DNA of 64,000 nucleotides from Gelidibacter gilvus (GCF_004115975.1 NZ_SDDZ01000004.1:1-64000); one strand, 5' to 3'. Numbered from the stretch's first letter, positions 44,743 to 54,212 are shown. The notes: generated by a model from the sequence alone, not told the origin. Numbers and translations: made by a program.

Positions 44743-47133
44743 ATGTTAAGGAAATTTACACTTTTCTCTTTTTTATTGTTCTCTCTATGTTCCATCGCAC
44801 AAAATACAGGAACACTCCGTGGGAAAATAATCAACTCTCTCGATGATCAGATAGAAAACATTGAAATTCGTTTGGTTGAAACCAGCGCGCGTACGCTGAC
44901 CAATAAAGAAGGAGAGTTTGTTTTTAAAAACTTACCTCCAGGTAATTATAATATCTATCCAGTACATGACGGATTTCAATTTGAAATTAAAAACATCCAA
45001 ATCAATGCTGGTGAGGTACAAGAAGTGACGCTGTACATCGAAATGATGACTTATAATTTGGATGAAGTAAAACTGCGAACGCTCAGTATCAGTGAAAAGT
45101 TGAAAAGCAGTGCCATCAAAGCGAATATTATTTCTGTGGAGGCCAATACCAGGCGTGCCAATTCGGTGGAGGATTTGGTCGATAAAAGTCCAGGAGTAAA
45201 AATACGTAATGTTGGTGGTCTGGGATCAGCGAGCAATATTATTGTTGGCGGATTTACGGGCAGTGCGGTGAAGTTTTTATATGATGATATCCCCATCGAT
45301 TATTTAGGATCCAATTTCGGTCTAACAAAAGTACCTACCAATGCCATCAGCCGCGTAGAAATTTACAAAGGTGTGTTGCCTACAAAAATAGGGGTGGACG
45401 CCTTGGGAAGTGCCATCAATATCATTCCTAAAACCAGTAAAAAAACTTCGGGTACCGTGTCTTATGAAACGGGATCCTACAATACCCATATCGCTACGGC
45501 CAACGCGAATATAAAATTGAACGAGCATCTGTTTTTGGGAGTCAATAGCTTTTATAACTATTCAAAAAACAATTATAAAGTAGATAATCTGCCCTATAAA
45601 GATCCCAATAGCGGTCAGGTAACTTACATTAAAGAACGCTTATTCCACAACGGTTTTAATCAACATTCCTTAGAGTTTTCTTTAGAAGCACGACAATTAT
45701 CCTGGGCCGAATCCATTGAGTTTAAGGTGAATTCCTACGGATTGAAAAGAGATATTCAAAACGATCCATTTTCTAGAGCCAGACCTTTTGGAGAGGTCTA
45801 CAGACAGGAACGCGGCAATTTTATTCCTTCCTTGAAATATAAAAATCATTTTTTTGAGAACAAATTGAGCCTCAATCAGTTTTTGGTATATAGTAATATC
45901 GATTTTGAGATCTTTGATCAAGGCAAAAACGTGTATTATGATTGGAAAGGTGTTGCCCACAGCACAAATTCGGCTTCAGAAATGGGGAATATGCTCCTTC
46001 AGAATGGCTATATGCACACTAATTTTGAGCAATTCACCTCCCGAACCAATCTTAATTATTTGATCACCAATTATCTTCAAATAGAAAACAATACGGTTTT
46101 CAGCAATTACAATCGAAAATCCAATCTAGGTGACCAGAACCTTAATGGTACCAACTATAATAAGCTCATTACCAACTTTGCGTTGAATGCACAGTTTTTT
46201 GATCGGAGATTGGAATCTAACACGCAATTCAAATATCTCTATGGGAATTTCGCCGGACGGTATAATGCGTCAGACAATCCATTGGAGGATATTATTGTAG
46301 ATAAGGAAGTAGTCAATACAGGATTGAGTTTTTCGCAGGCCTTAAAGTATAATATGAATGAGAAGAGCTATGTTCGGATTTCTTATGAAAACACGTTTAG
46401 ATTGCCAGAACAGCAGGAGTTGTTTGGTGACAATAACTTTATTGTAGCCAATTATGAATTAATTCCCGAGGAGAGTAAAAACTTAAACTTGGGTTACACT
46501 TACACTGCAACGGATTTTGGTTTTGAAATAAACACCTACTATCGGGATACCCAGAATCTGATTCGGTTAAAGGATTTGAACCAATACCAGGCCATCCATC
46601 TCAATCTTGATAATGTAAAAGGCTTGGGCGTAGAGTTGCAGGCTAATTACGAACCTGTAGAAAAGTTACAGTTATCGGGAAATTTAACTTGGAATGACTT
46701 TCGGTTACAATCGACCAAAGACAAATATTTAAACAATCAGCATTTCAAAGATGCACGCATTGCCAATATGCCGTTTTATTATGGAAATATCAGTGCTTCC
46801 TATAATATCAAGGAGTTGCTGAAACTTTCTACCGATTTATCATTTTTTTGGGATTATTCTTATGTGCATCAGTATTATCTCGATTATATCGAAAAACAAT
46901 TTGAGCCGGATGGTTTTTTAGGCCTCTTCGGAAACTCCAAAATTAATACCAGCCGAATTATTCCGAATCAACACACCCACAATATTGGGTTTATCTATGT
47001 CCGTGATTTTTCAAAACAAAGCGTATCTTTTAGTGCAGAACTCAAAAATGCCTTTGACGAGAATATTTACAACGAATTCAAGATGCAAAGCCCAGGCAGA
47101 CATTTTAGAATGAAAATAACCTATAGTTTTTAA
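44743..47133 (+). CDS. TonB-dependent receptor with CarboxypepD-like domain
   Basis: The product is about 796 residues. The signal peptide starts MLRKFTLFSFLLFSL, a carboxypeptidase-like domain (GTLRGKIINSLDDQIENIEI) follows, and the plug has VEDLVDKSPGVKIRNVGGLG and IYKGVLPTKIGVDALGSAIN. A barrel ends RMKITYSF. The next gene, 4 bases after the stop, encodes a DUF4374 lipoprotein. That pairing is seen with iron-chelate receptors, so a siderophore or haem-like substrate is likely but not shown. The open frame extends upstream to 44626 through the hairpin, but the Met at 44743 begins the signal peptide. Confidence 0.92.
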   Translation: MLRKFTLFSFLLFSLCSIAQNTGTLRGKIINSLDDQIENIEIRLVETSARTLTNKEGEFVFKNLPPGNYNIYPVHDGFQFEIKNIQINAGEVQEVTLYIEMMTYNLDEVKLRTLSISEKLKSSAIKANIISVEANTRRANSVEDLVDKSPGVKIRNVGGLGSASNIIVGGFTGSAVKFLYDDIPIDYLGSNFGLTKVPTNAISRVEIYKGVLPTKIGVDALGSAINIIPKTSKKTSGTVSYETGSYNTHIATANANIKLNEHLFLGVNSFYNYSKNNYKVDNLPYKDPNSGQVTYIKERLFHNGFNQHSLEFSLEARQLSWAESIEFKVNSYGLKRDIQNDPFSRARPFGEVYRQERGNFIPSLKYKNHFFENKLSLNQFLVYSNIDFEIFDQGKNVYYDWKGVAHSTNSASEMGNMLLQNGYMHTNFEQFTSRTNLNYLITNYLQIENNTVFSNYNRKSNLGDQNLNGTNYNKLITNFALNAQFFDRRLESNTQFKYLYGNFAGRYNASDNPLEDIIVDKEVVNTGLSFSQALKYNMNEKSYVRISYENTFRLPEQQELFGDNNFIVANYELIPEESKNLNLGYTYTATDFGFEINTYYRDTQNLIRLKDLNQYQAIHLNLDNVKGLGVELQANYEPVEKLQLSGNLTWNDFRLQSTKDKYLNNQHFKDARIANMPFYYGNISASYNIKELLKLSTDLSFFWDYSYVHQYYLDYIEKQFEPDGFLGLFGNSKINTSRIIPNQHTHNIGFIYVRDFSKQSVSFSAELKNAFDENIYNEFKMQSPGRHFRMKITYSF

Positions 47134-47137
47134 GTGT

Positions 47138-48466
47138 ATGAAGTTCCCATTTATATATAAAGTCTTTGTTGGTCTTTTGTTGTTAGGACTGATTGCTTGT
47201 GAAGTTAAAAACCTGGACGATGAGAATAAAAACCCAAAGACGGAGTACTCTTCTTTTAATTATGTTTTAGCCACTGAAGATGCCTCAACACCCGATATTA
47301 CTCGATTTTTCAGTTTTAATTTGGAAGGATTAGATGCCAACAAACCTTATGATTTGATTCAGGACAATCAAACGTTTATCAATTCCGATCCATCAACATC
47401 CTCAGGGCATCATTCTTTTAATAACTATATCTTTAGTATGGCTAAGGATAAAAGAGGCTATTCGTCCACACCTGGACTTTTTCGGCTCACGCTGAACACT
47501 TCAGATCAAGTGTTTATCGATAGCGAATTGTATATCGGTAAGGATAATATTTTTCCATCGCGCAAGTTGGCTTTGGTAAACGATACTCTGGGTTTTTATT
47601 ATAATGAAGATAGTGGGGGTCAAACAATTCAAGCCTTCAATCCCTTGACGATGCAATTGGGAGACGCATTGGATTTACGTCCTTTTATAAAAGCGTTTCG
47701 CCCAGAGGTTGAATTTGAGGACGACTACGGAAATAATTTGGTGCGAACAGGATCTTTGGTCATGGATTATAAAGAGGATAAACTCTATGTGAGCGTCGTT
47801 TTTTTGGAGGAAGCCAGGTTTAATCTGATTTCAGACAATGAAGAGAATTTCTATTTGGCGGTGATTGATATCCCGACTTTTAGTTTTGAAAAAATCATCC
47901 AATATCACGGCGTCAAAACGGTGGGCTTTTTTGTTTCGGAAAACAATCCTACCACGAAGGATGAGGCAGGAAATCTTTATTTCTGTTCTTGGGGTTGGAA
48001 TCAATTTAACGACCATAATCCTTCAAAAATCTTTAGGATTAAAGCTGGAGAAACGGAGTTTGATACGGATTGGGAAATCGATATTGAATCGTTGTTCGGG
48101 ACCGGGAGGATTGCCCAATCCATTATGTCCTATAATAACAAATTGTATTTACACATTTCCGAAGCACCCTATTTATTTGACTCCAGCGAAGAGGTCGAAA
48201 CCAGGAATGCTTTAAAACTCTCTTATTACGAATTTGACACCACTTCCACAGAAAATTACACCAAATTGGCCGTGCCAACTTCCAATCCAGCTTCGCGCAT
48301 GAATGTGTTCAATATTGTAGACGACCGTCTTTTTATGGTGGTTCCCAATGCTATTGCTCCCAATTTTAACGGCGTTTATTCCATAGATCGCCAGGGAACT
48401 CTAAAAAACGAAATGCAGCTTTCGAATAAATACCGACCAACGCGATTTTATAAACTTGGGGAATAA
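47138..48466 (+). CDS. DUF4374 family lipoprotein
   Basis: The 442-residue lipoprotein has lipobox LLGLIACEVKN. The mature part reads as a beta-propeller-like DUF4374 protein: SFNYVLATEDASTPDITRFF, GHHSFNNYIFSMAKDKRGY, and DEAGNLYFCSWGWNQF near residue 272. Such proteins are typically encoded with TonB receptors for iron chelates and are thought to act at the cell surface in substrate capture or release. It is cotranscribed with the receptor 4 bases upstream. Confidence 0.85.
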   Translation: MKFPFIYKVFVGLLLLGLIACEVKNLDDENKNPKTEYSSFNYVLATEDASTPDITRFFSFNLEGLDANKPYDLIQDNQTFINSDPSTSSGHHSFNNYIFSMAKDKRGYSSTPGLFRLTLNTSDQVFIDSELYIGKDNIFPSRKLALVNDTLGFYYNEDSGGQTIQAFNPLTMQLGDALDLRPFIKAFRPEVEFEDDYGNNLVRTGSLVMDYKEDKLYVSVVFLEEARFNLISDNEENFYLAVIDIPTFSFEKIIQYHGVKTVGFFVSENNPTTKDEAGNLYFCSWGWNQFNDHNPSKIFRIKAGETEFDTDWEIDIESLFGTGRIAQSIMSYNNKLYLHISEAPYLFDSSEEVETRNALKLSYYEFDTTSTENYTKLAVPTSNPASRMNVFNIVDDRLFMVVPNAIAPNFNGVYSIDRQGTLKNEMQLSNKYRPTRFYKLGE

Positions 48467-48495
48467 TAGTTATGCTTGGGGAATAATATCTATGT

Positions 48496-48786
48496 CGCCC
48501 TTTCAGGGCTATTTGGTGTATCGGTGTTTTTTATTAGCATAGGTCTACGCACTATGCTAATATATGACGCTCCTTCAGAGCTCCCGAATGCGAGAGGTAC
48601 ATTATTGTTTTTCAGAGTGGAATGCAGCCCTTAAAGGGCGTTATATCATAACTCAAGACTTTCGTCTTGAGTTATGAATGTCATGAGAAATTAAGCCCTG
48701 AAAGGGCGGAACATTATCGCTCATGGCGTTTAGCCTTGAGTATAATGAGAATGAATAACCATCAGTCACAAAGCCCTGAAAGGGCG
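48496..48786. repeat. REP-like hairpin cluster upstream of the RAYT gene (left group)
   Basis: Related 15-base dyads occur at 48496-48510 (CGCCCTTTCAGGGCT), 48568-48582 (degenerate), 48626-48640 (AGCCCTTAAAGGGCG), 48694-48708 and 48772-48786 (both AGCCCTGAAAGGGCG). The first two are in one orientation and the rest inverted, as in paired REP elements. A separate perfect 13-base hairpin (arms 48647-48659 and 48664-48676, loop TTTC) lies in the middle. This fills the 48467-48831 gap. Confidence 0.85.
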
Positions 48787-48831
48787 ATATATTCTTTGTT
48801 ATAATTCTAATAATCAATATCACTCCGAATT

Positions 48832-49284
48832 CTAATCCCACACATAGCGCTCATCAAACTCTATCTTATTACTCACCATGTATGCGCGGAACTCATCCTG
48901 AAAAGTTTTACGACTATGGTGTTCTTTCTGCCTTGCGATATACTTAATGACCACATCAACTTCTGAAGCTTTCACGGAAAACGCAGCATAGCCATTCTGC
49001 CAATAAAAGTTGCGATAAGCCTCTCCTTTCGTCTTCATCCATTTTGAGGAATTGGCCTTCAATTTTGACATGAGCGTTGCTAAAGTGATGTTTTTGGAGA
49101 GCAAGCATAGCATATGAACGTGATCTTGATAGCCGCCGATTTTTATAGGAATACATCCGAGATTGTTAGCGATGCCGCCCAGATACATATATAATTCGTC
49201 TTCAATTGCGGAATCGATGAGCTTTTGACGGTATTTCGTGCTGAACACGATGTGGAGGTAGTTTTTGACTAATGATTGTGGCAT
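48832..49284 (-). CDS. REP-associated tyrosine transposase (IS200/IS605-like Y1 HUH)
   Basis: The 150-residue protein has the HUH motif in GGYQDHVHMLCLL, the N-terminal HIVFSTKYRQKLI strand, KANSSKWMK, FYWQNGYAAFSV, and the catalytic Tyr in VVIKYIARQKEHH. All residues needed for Y1 single-strand transposition chemistry are visible. The gene is flanked on both sides by short GCCCTGAAAGGGC-type hairpins, the arrangement of RAYT proteins with their REP elements. It may mobilise those hairpins. No TnpB partner is present. Confidence 0.92.
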   Translation of the reverse strand: MPQSLVKNYLHIVFSTKYRQKLIDSAIEDELYMYLGGIANNLGCIPIKIGGYQDHVHMLCLLSKNITLATLMSKLKANSSKWMKTKGEAYRNFYWQNGYAAFSVKASEVDVVIKYIARQKEHHSRKTFQDEFRAYMVSNKIEFDERYVWD

Positions 49285-49299
49285 AGGCTAGTGGTATCT

Positions 49300-49362
49300 C
49301 GCCCCTTTAGGGCTACCAAGGGGTTATCACCCTCGGTTAGGTTATGTCGCCCCTTCAGGGCT
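49300..49362. repeat. REP-like hairpins on the other side of the RAYT gene
   Basis: CGCCCCTTTAGGGCT (49300-49314) and CGCCCCTTCAGGGCT (49348-49362) match the dyads at 48.5-48.8 kb in sequence, with GGG/CCC pairing also between them (49320-49332). Confidence 0.85.
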
Positions 49363-49444
49363 AACACCACACTAAAATACGATATTAACGGATGTTATTC
49401 CTATGTGTAAAGTTGTCAGTATCTTTGTCTAAAATCAATTGATC

Positions 49445-51004
49445 ATGACTACTTATTATTTTAAGCGCTCTCAGATAGCGCTGCTTGTATTTGTAAGTTT
49501 ATTTTTTAACGCACTTGTGGCTCAAGAATCTCTTCCGGATAACTTTGATGCATGGATAGAGTCAGGGAGAAAGGACTGGAAAATCCCCGGGATGGCAGTG
49601 GGAATTGTGAAAGATGGCGAAGTAGTCTATGCCAAAGGTTTTGGAGAAAAACGTTTAGGAGGCGGGGAGAAGGTTGATGCCAACACCATTTTTAGTATTG
49701 CGTCGGTCAGTAAAAACATGACCGCGGCAGCCTTGGCAATTTTGGTAGATGAAGGAAAAATAGATTGGGACGATAAAATTGTCCAACATATTCCGTGGTT
49801 TCAGTTAAAAGATCCTTGGGTAACTCAGGAAATCACTATTCGAGATGTTTTGACCCATCGTGTGGGATTAGGGCGGATTTTAGGAAATAGGCTTCAGTTT
49901 ATGACCAATAGTTCGCGCGACAGTGTTCTTTATCAAATGCGATATATGGACTTGGAAAAACCTTTTCGCTCTTCTTTTGTATATAACAACGTCATGTATT
50001 CTCTAGCTGGTCAAATTATTGAATATGCCGATGGGAGAACGTGGGATGCATTTTTGAACGAACGTCTTTTTGCGCCTCTTGAAATGAATGCCTCGTCCAC
50101 CAGTATTAGTCAGATCAATGCAAACTCTAATCAAGCCTATCCACATCAAGAAATTGAGGGGAAAGTCGTGGCCATTGCCAGAAGAAATTGGGACAATGCC
50201 GGACCTGCCGGAGGTGTAAACGCTTCAATAAACGATTTAAATAAATGGATGTTGATGCAATTGGGAGTTTCTGGCGAGTATAAAGGAAAGACCATCATTA
50301 GTGAGAAGCAGATGAACGAAATCCACAAACAGCAGATGGTTGTTCCACAAGCAAATGCAATGGCAGCGCAAGGCAGTTATGGTTTTGGATGGAATATTAC
50401 CGATTATAAAGGAAAACGTGTGCTCACACACGGTGGGGCAACCGATGGCTTCAATACGGCTATGTATCTCATGCCTGAATTGGATTTGGGGATTATCGTC
50501 GTAGGAAATAATTTTAATAGTCTGGGTAATGCCGTGGCTTATCAAGTAATGGATGCCTATTTGGGCAATAATGAGGTGGATTGGAACGAGCGTTATTTAC
50601 AAGGCTATAAAAGGTCATACGCTCGGGCGTCAGAAGCACGAGAAAAAATCCATCAAGCTCAAGTTTTAAAAACAAAACCAAGCTTAGACTTGGATGCCTA
50701 TATCGGTGTGTATAAATCTGCAGGATACGGAAAAGTAGAAGTAAAAAAACAGGGTAAGGATTTGGTATTACATTTTTGGGATACCGAAGGTTTGGAAGCC
50801 AAACTTGAGCACTGGCATTACGATACGTTTAGAGCAGTGTGGAAAAATCCGGCCCAACGTGAAGAGTTTATGCAATTCCATTTAGGAAAAGACGGTAAGG
50901 TGGAAGCTCTGGATTTTGAGTTTTCCTTACGGCCTTTATCCTTGCAAGTGGGTGCTTATCCATCAAACTATACGCATACGGAGCGGTTTATAAAGCAGAT
51001 ATAA
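49445..51004 (+). CDS. Serine hydrolase, beta-lactamase class C family, with DUF3471-like C-terminus
   Basis: The product is about 519 residues with a signal peptide ending at VAQ. The class C/DD-peptidase fold has the nucleophile in SIASVSKNMTAAA (S-x-x-K), YNN as the second motif (FVYNNVMYSLAG) and THGGATDGF as the third. The C-terminal 110 residues (LDAYIGVYKSAGYGKVEVKK) form a DUF3471-type beta domain. Such proteins are periplasmic esterases or peptidases, and lactamase activity is not implied. An exact minus-7 box TATCTTTG lies at 49420-49427. The ATG at 49445 is preferred over a TTG two codons earlier. Confidence 0.9.
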   Translation: MTTYYFKRSQIALLVFVSLFFNALVAQESLPDNFDAWIESGRKDWKIPGMAVGIVKDGEVVYAKGFGEKRLGGGEKVDANTIFSIASVSKNMTAAALAILVDEGKIDWDDKIVQHIPWFQLKDPWVTQEITIRDVLTHRVGLGRILGNRLQFMTNSSRDSVLYQMRYMDLEKPFRSSFVYNNVMYSLAGQIIEYADGRTWDAFLNERLFAPLEMNASSTSISQINANSNQAYPHQEIEGKVVAIARRNWDNAGPAGGVNASINDLNKWMLMQLGVSGEYKGKTIISEKQMNEIHKQQMVVPQANAMAAQGSYGFGWNITDYKGKRVLTHGGATDGFNTAMYLMPELDLGIIVVGNNFNSLGNAVAYQVMDAYLGNNEVDWNERYLQGYKRSYARASEAREKIHQAQVLKTKPSLDLDAYIGVYKSAGYGKVEVKKQGKDLVLHFWDTEGLEAKLEHWHYDTFRAVWKNPAQREEFMQFHLGKDGKVEALDFEFSLRPLSLQVGAYPSNYTHTERFIKQI

Positions 51005-51156
51005 GATTCAGCACCTTATAATAAGAAATTGGCCATGATATATAGATGGTCTGGTATGGTTGGTGTCAGGCTTGATCTTGCGTTGCTCTTAACAGAACAT
51101 TTCTGAGGTTATAATCTAAGATGTTGTGTGGGCAGAAAACCCTTTTCTAAGAATAA

Positions 51157-51609
51157 TCAGTCATGCAAAGCTGAGCATTCCTTTTCCAAAACACCTTTTA
51201 TGATTGTAGGAGGGGCGCTCCATCTTTTAATTATTGTATCCAACAAGATGGGAATATGAGAACTGAATCCGCCAATTTCTCCCGTGGTTATTCCCGCTAC
51301 TATTATCGGAATTTTCATATGGCGGATCACATACGAACACATGATGCAAGGTTCGTGTGTGGTGTAAAGGATGCAGTCTGACAGATCTTGTCTTTCTATG
51401 CGTTTTGTTGCATCTCGGATCGCTTCAATTTCCGCATGAAAAGTGATGTCTATTTGCGTTTTTCCACTTTCAATCCCTTCGCCAATAATTTTTCCATTTT
51501 GCACGATGAGGGATCCCACAGGACTGTCTCCTCGTTTTTTTGCAATTTTGGCCAGATCTATACACCATCGCATATAGGATTTGTGTGCTTTTAAATCTAC
51601 GTTATCCAT
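51157..51609 (-). CDS. Nucleoside deaminase (cytidine/guanine deaminase-like)
   Basis: The 150-residue protein has the zinc site HAEIEAIRDA (His plus catalytic Glu) and TTHEPCIMCSYVIRH (P-C-x-x-C). Length and motifs fit the nucleoside deaminase group that includes guanine deaminase and tRNA-adenosine deaminase. The C-terminal part (GEIGGFSSHIPILLD) lacks the tRNA-binding features of TadA as far as can be judged. A salvage enzyme is more likely. It lies 42 bases downstream of the cupin gene on the same strand. Confidence 0.85.
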   Translation of the reverse strand: MDNVDLKAHKSYMRWCIDLAKIAKKRGDSPVGSLIVQNGKIIGEGIESGKTQIDITFHAEIEAIRDATKRIERQDLSDCILYTTHEPCIMCSYVIRHMKIPIIVAGITTGEIGGFSSHIPILLDTIIKRWSAPPTIIKGVLEKECSALHD

Positions 51610-51651
51610 TGGTCAATTCGAATTAATTCGAGATCAAAACGCAGCTGAACA

Positions 51652-51948
51652 CTAATTGAAGAACGTAAATTGGATATCCTTCGGCATAAAATGAACACCT
51701 TTAAAATCGGTAATGGCTTCTATTTGATGCCTGACTTCTGGTGGTACAATAATCGTGTCACCTTGTTTTAGAACGTGTTCTTCATTGTTCATTTTAAAGA
51801 TACATTCGCCCTCTCGGACAAAAACAATCGATTCAAGATTGGCAAGATGCTCTGGCAATAATTGTCCAGCGTCGGCCTCCATTTGTTTGGCGATTAATAC
51901 ACTGCCTTCCGCCAGTGTTGTTACTTTGGGTGGCGTTGCTTTTTTCAT
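51652..51948 (-). CDS. Small cupin-domain protein
   Basis: The 98-residue protein is a single cupin barrel. Motif 1 is around SIVFVREGECIFKMNNEEHV and motif 2 is GDTIIVPPEVRHQIEAI, with one clear metal-type His. There is no signal peptide. Function is unknown, as is usual for single-domain cupins. It is probably cotranscribed with the deaminase gene. Confidence 0.8.
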   Translation of the reverse strand: MKKATPPKVTTLAEGSVLIAKQMEADAGQLLPEHLANLESIVFVREGECIFKMNNEEHVLKQGDTIIVPPEVRHQIEAITDFKGVHFMPKDIQFTFFN

Positions 51949-51991
51949 GTTTTTATAGTTTTAAATTTATTGATTCCAAAGGATAATATAT

Positions 51992-53284
51992 TTATTTATC
52001 AGCCGATTTCAAAACACCTTTTAACGTTGATAGTTTGCCATCAACAGAATCAGGGATTTCCAATCCCAAAATGTCACAGATTAACGGATAAATATCAATG
52101 TTTTGAAATGAAGGTATTTCATATCCCGATTTAAAAGCAGGACCACTGGCGTAGAATATGCCATGCATATCTTTGTTTGTACTATCAAAACCATGCACGC
52201 CAATAGTTTTAATATTGTTTTGGTTTAAAAGCGCGATATTTTTTTCATTGGAAAAATAATGATCTGAATCGGGAATCAGTTGAATGTCACCCCAATCCTT
52301 GTTTTTTGGTGTGTATTCAAATCCTGGAGTCTCTTGAGTTTTATAAACTTTAAAATGCTTTTCTTTTTCTTTCAGATATTGAAATACGACGTCCGCTTCA
52401 ATGCCATCATTCGGATGGATATTTACAATAGAACCATTATCGACCGTACGAAACAAATCATCATTTTGAACTGTTTCGATAGGAATGAGGTGGTCTGTTG
52501 CAACCGCTGCCATGCCATGGTCAGATACAATGATGATGTTTACGGGCAGACCTGATGCTTTCACGCCATTGAGTAAGACTCCTAAATTCTCATCTAAACT
52601 AGCGAGTGTTTTTTGTAATTCTACTTCGTTATTTGGTCCATAGCGATGTCCAGTATCGTCCATATCAGAAAAATACATCGTTATTAAATGCGGCCTTTGT
52701 TTTTCGGGTAAAGCCAACCACTCTAAAACCTGTGAGATTCGTGTTTCATTTTTTATTTTTCCATCATAATCTTTAGAATACGTTGGTCTTACACCTTGTA
52801 TGTTTGCATCACTGCCCACAAAGAAATAACTCGCCGTTACCATATCATGTTTATCTGCTTGTATCCAAATTGGCGTACCTCCGTAAAAATCGCCATCAGA
52901 AACAATCTGTCGATTTCGGATGTTGTAGGTTGTGTTTTTCTTATGGCTATAAAAAGAATTACTTAAGATGCCATGATTATCAGGATACATTCCTGTTGCG
53001 ATGGAATAATGATTGGGAAATGTTTTGGAGGGAAATGTCGAGATCAACGAGGCTGCACTGACGCCATTCTTACTAAAATCAGTGAGATGCTCAGGTTTGT
53101 ATTTTTCTACATAATCCCAACGAAAACCATCCAGGGATATTAAGAGCACATAAGGTTTTTTTTGGGAAGCTTTCGAGTTAACAGTGGGTGCGGGAACGCC
53201 TAAACTTGAACTTGATCCACAGGATGTTATGGTTATCGAAAACAGCACAGAAATAAGGCCGTAAATAAAATATTTTTTCAACAT
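51992..53284 (-). CDS. Ectonucleotide pyrophosphatase/phosphodiesterase-like lipoprotein
   Basis: The product is about 430 residues with a lipobox at SITITSCGSSSS. The alkaline-phosphatase superfamily fold has the first metal Asp in LLISLDGFRWDYV and the nucleophile Thr in STFPSKTFPNHYSI. Further metal ligands are in MYFSDMDDTGHRYGP, IIVSDHGMA and GVHGFDSTNKDMHGIFYASG. The family (ENPP) hydrolyses phosphodiester or pyrophosphate bonds in nucleotides or lipids. Membrane anchoring suggests scavenging of phosphate or nucleotides outside the cytoplasm. The Met at 53284 begins the lipoprotein signal, and the open frame continues to 53332. Confidence 0.9.
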   Translation of the reverse strand: MLKKYFIYGLISVLFSITITSCGSSSSLGVPAPTVNSKASQKKPYVLLISLDGFRWDYVEKYKPEHLTDFSKNGVSAASLISTFPSKTFPNHYSIATGMYPDNHGILSNSFYSHKKNTTYNIRNRQIVSDGDFYGGTPIWIQADKHDMVTASYFFVGSDANIQGVRPTYSKDYDGKIKNETRISQVLEWLALPEKQRPHLITMYFSDMDDTGHRYGPNNEVELQKTLASLDENLGVLLNGVKASGLPVNIIIVSDHGMAAVATDHLIPIETVQNDDLFRTVDNGSIVNIHPNDGIEADVVFQYLKEKEKHFKVYKTQETPGFEYTPKNKDWGDIQLIPDSDHYFSNEKNIALLNQNNIKTIGVHGFDSTNKDMHGIFYASGPAFKSGYEIPSFQNIDIYPLICDILGLEIPDSVDGKLSTLKGVLKSADK

Positions 53285-53463
53285 TTGGTATGGGTTAAGG
53301 GTAAAGGTCTTGGTGTTTTTTCCAAACGACACAATTACAACAGATGAATTGCGAATTTAAAGAATTAATTTATGGTCTTCCAATTCTAAGCCTCATTTAG
53401 TAGGGCTATCCTAACTAACTGTGAAACTCCCGTTTACCTACTCGACTGTGATGCGTTATTTTA

Positions 53464-53748
53464 TCAGGCAGATGTTGGATTGACTTGTATTTGTCCTCCG
53501 ATTGCTTTTAATACTTTCATAATTGTAGCAAATTGAGGTTTCGCTCCATCAGATAATGCTTTATATAAACTCGTTCTGCTCAATCCAGTTTCTTCCGCAA
53601 TTTTTGTCATCCCGATAGCTTTTGCAATATGTCCGATAGCATTAATTACATCTGCATTATTGCCTTCTTCCAAAACTGTATTAAGATATTCCGCAATCAT
53701 TTCTTTGCTGTGTAAATAATCCGCTATTTCAAATCTTGTAGTTTCCAT
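53464..53748 (-). CDS. Antitoxin, HI1420-type HTH protein
   Basis: The 94-residue HTH protein has HLHSKEMIAEYLNT-like features at the N-terminus (DYLHSKEMIAEYLNTVLEEG). An HTH of the putative addiction-module antidote family follows (IAKAIGMTKIAEETGLSRTS, LYKALSDGAKPQFATIMKVL). It is encoded 4 bases downstream of the toxin gene, the toxin-first order seen in HI1419/HI1420 systems. It should bind the palindrome upstream of the toxin start and repress the operon. Confidence 0.88.
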   Translation of the reverse strand: METTRFEIADYLHSKEMIAEYLNTVLEEGNNADVINAIGHIAKAIGMTKIAEETGLSRTSLYKALSDGAKPQFATIMKVLKAIGGQIQVNPTSA

Positions 53749-53752
53749 TTTT

Positions 53753-54052
53753 CTATTTATTTAATTTTCTCCAAATTTCTTTTGCTTTCGCAATGTCTTT
53801 TTGTTGAGTGGATTTGTCTCCACCGATCAGTAAAACAATAATCTTTCGCTCTTTTTCTTTGAAGTATACACGATAACCTTTTGCAAAATTTATTCGCATT
53901 TCGTGAATTCCATCGCCAACTGTTTTACAATCGCCAAAATGTTCGTCAGTTTCAAGCTTTTGAATTCTGAAAAGGATTTTAGCTTTTGCCTTTAAGTCGA
54001 TTAGCTTTTTCAGCCACTTATCAAATTCGTTTGTTTTCTCAATAAAGAACAT
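53753..54052 (-). CDS. Toxin, RelE/ParE superfamily (HI1419/HigB-like)
   Basis: The 99-residue protein has the RelE/ParE killer-protein pattern: EFDKWLKKLIDLKAKAKILF, GDCKTVGDGIHEMRINFAKG and YRVYFKEKERKIIVLLIGGD followed by KSTQQKDIAKAKEIW. Members cut mRNA on the ribosome or target gyrase. It forms a two-gene operon with the antitoxin. The pair sits at the left end of the cassette-like array and could stabilise it, as toxin-antitoxin genes do in chromosomal integrons. Confidence 0.9.
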   Translation of the reverse strand: MFFIEKTNEFDKWLKKLIDLKAKAKILFRIQKLETDEHFGDCKTVGDGIHEMRINFAKGYRVYFKEKERKIIVLLIGGDKSTQQKDIAKAKEIWRKLNK

Positions 54053-54057
54053 GAATA

Positions 54058-54082
54058 TTGTATCTACTTGGATACAAAATTA
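54058..54082 (-). promoter_or_regulatory. Promoter and operator of the toxin-antitoxin operon
   Basis: On the minus strand the minus-7 box is TAATTTTG (54075-54082), an exact TAnnTTTG match. A perfect dyad with arms TTGTATC (54058-54064) and GATACAA (54071-54077) overlaps the expected transcription start and ends 5 bases before the toxin start codon. That is where an autorepressing antitoxin would bind. Confidence 0.7.
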
Positions 54083-54212
54083 GTAAAAAATTTTGGATAA
54101 ATTCAGTTTAGAGTGAGTTTTAATGCATCACATTTAATTGTAACTTAAATTAGCTTTTACTATTAAAGTTATAAATTTAAGTACATAACCAGAAAGAACA
54201 AAAGAGAGAATT

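Noticed and set aside
53333-53463. GC-richer stretch between the phosphodiesterase and antitoxin genes, considered as a mobile-element remnant
   Set aside because: It contains GGGAGTTTCAC-like words and small dyads, but no transposase, intron or cassette-site features could be recognised.
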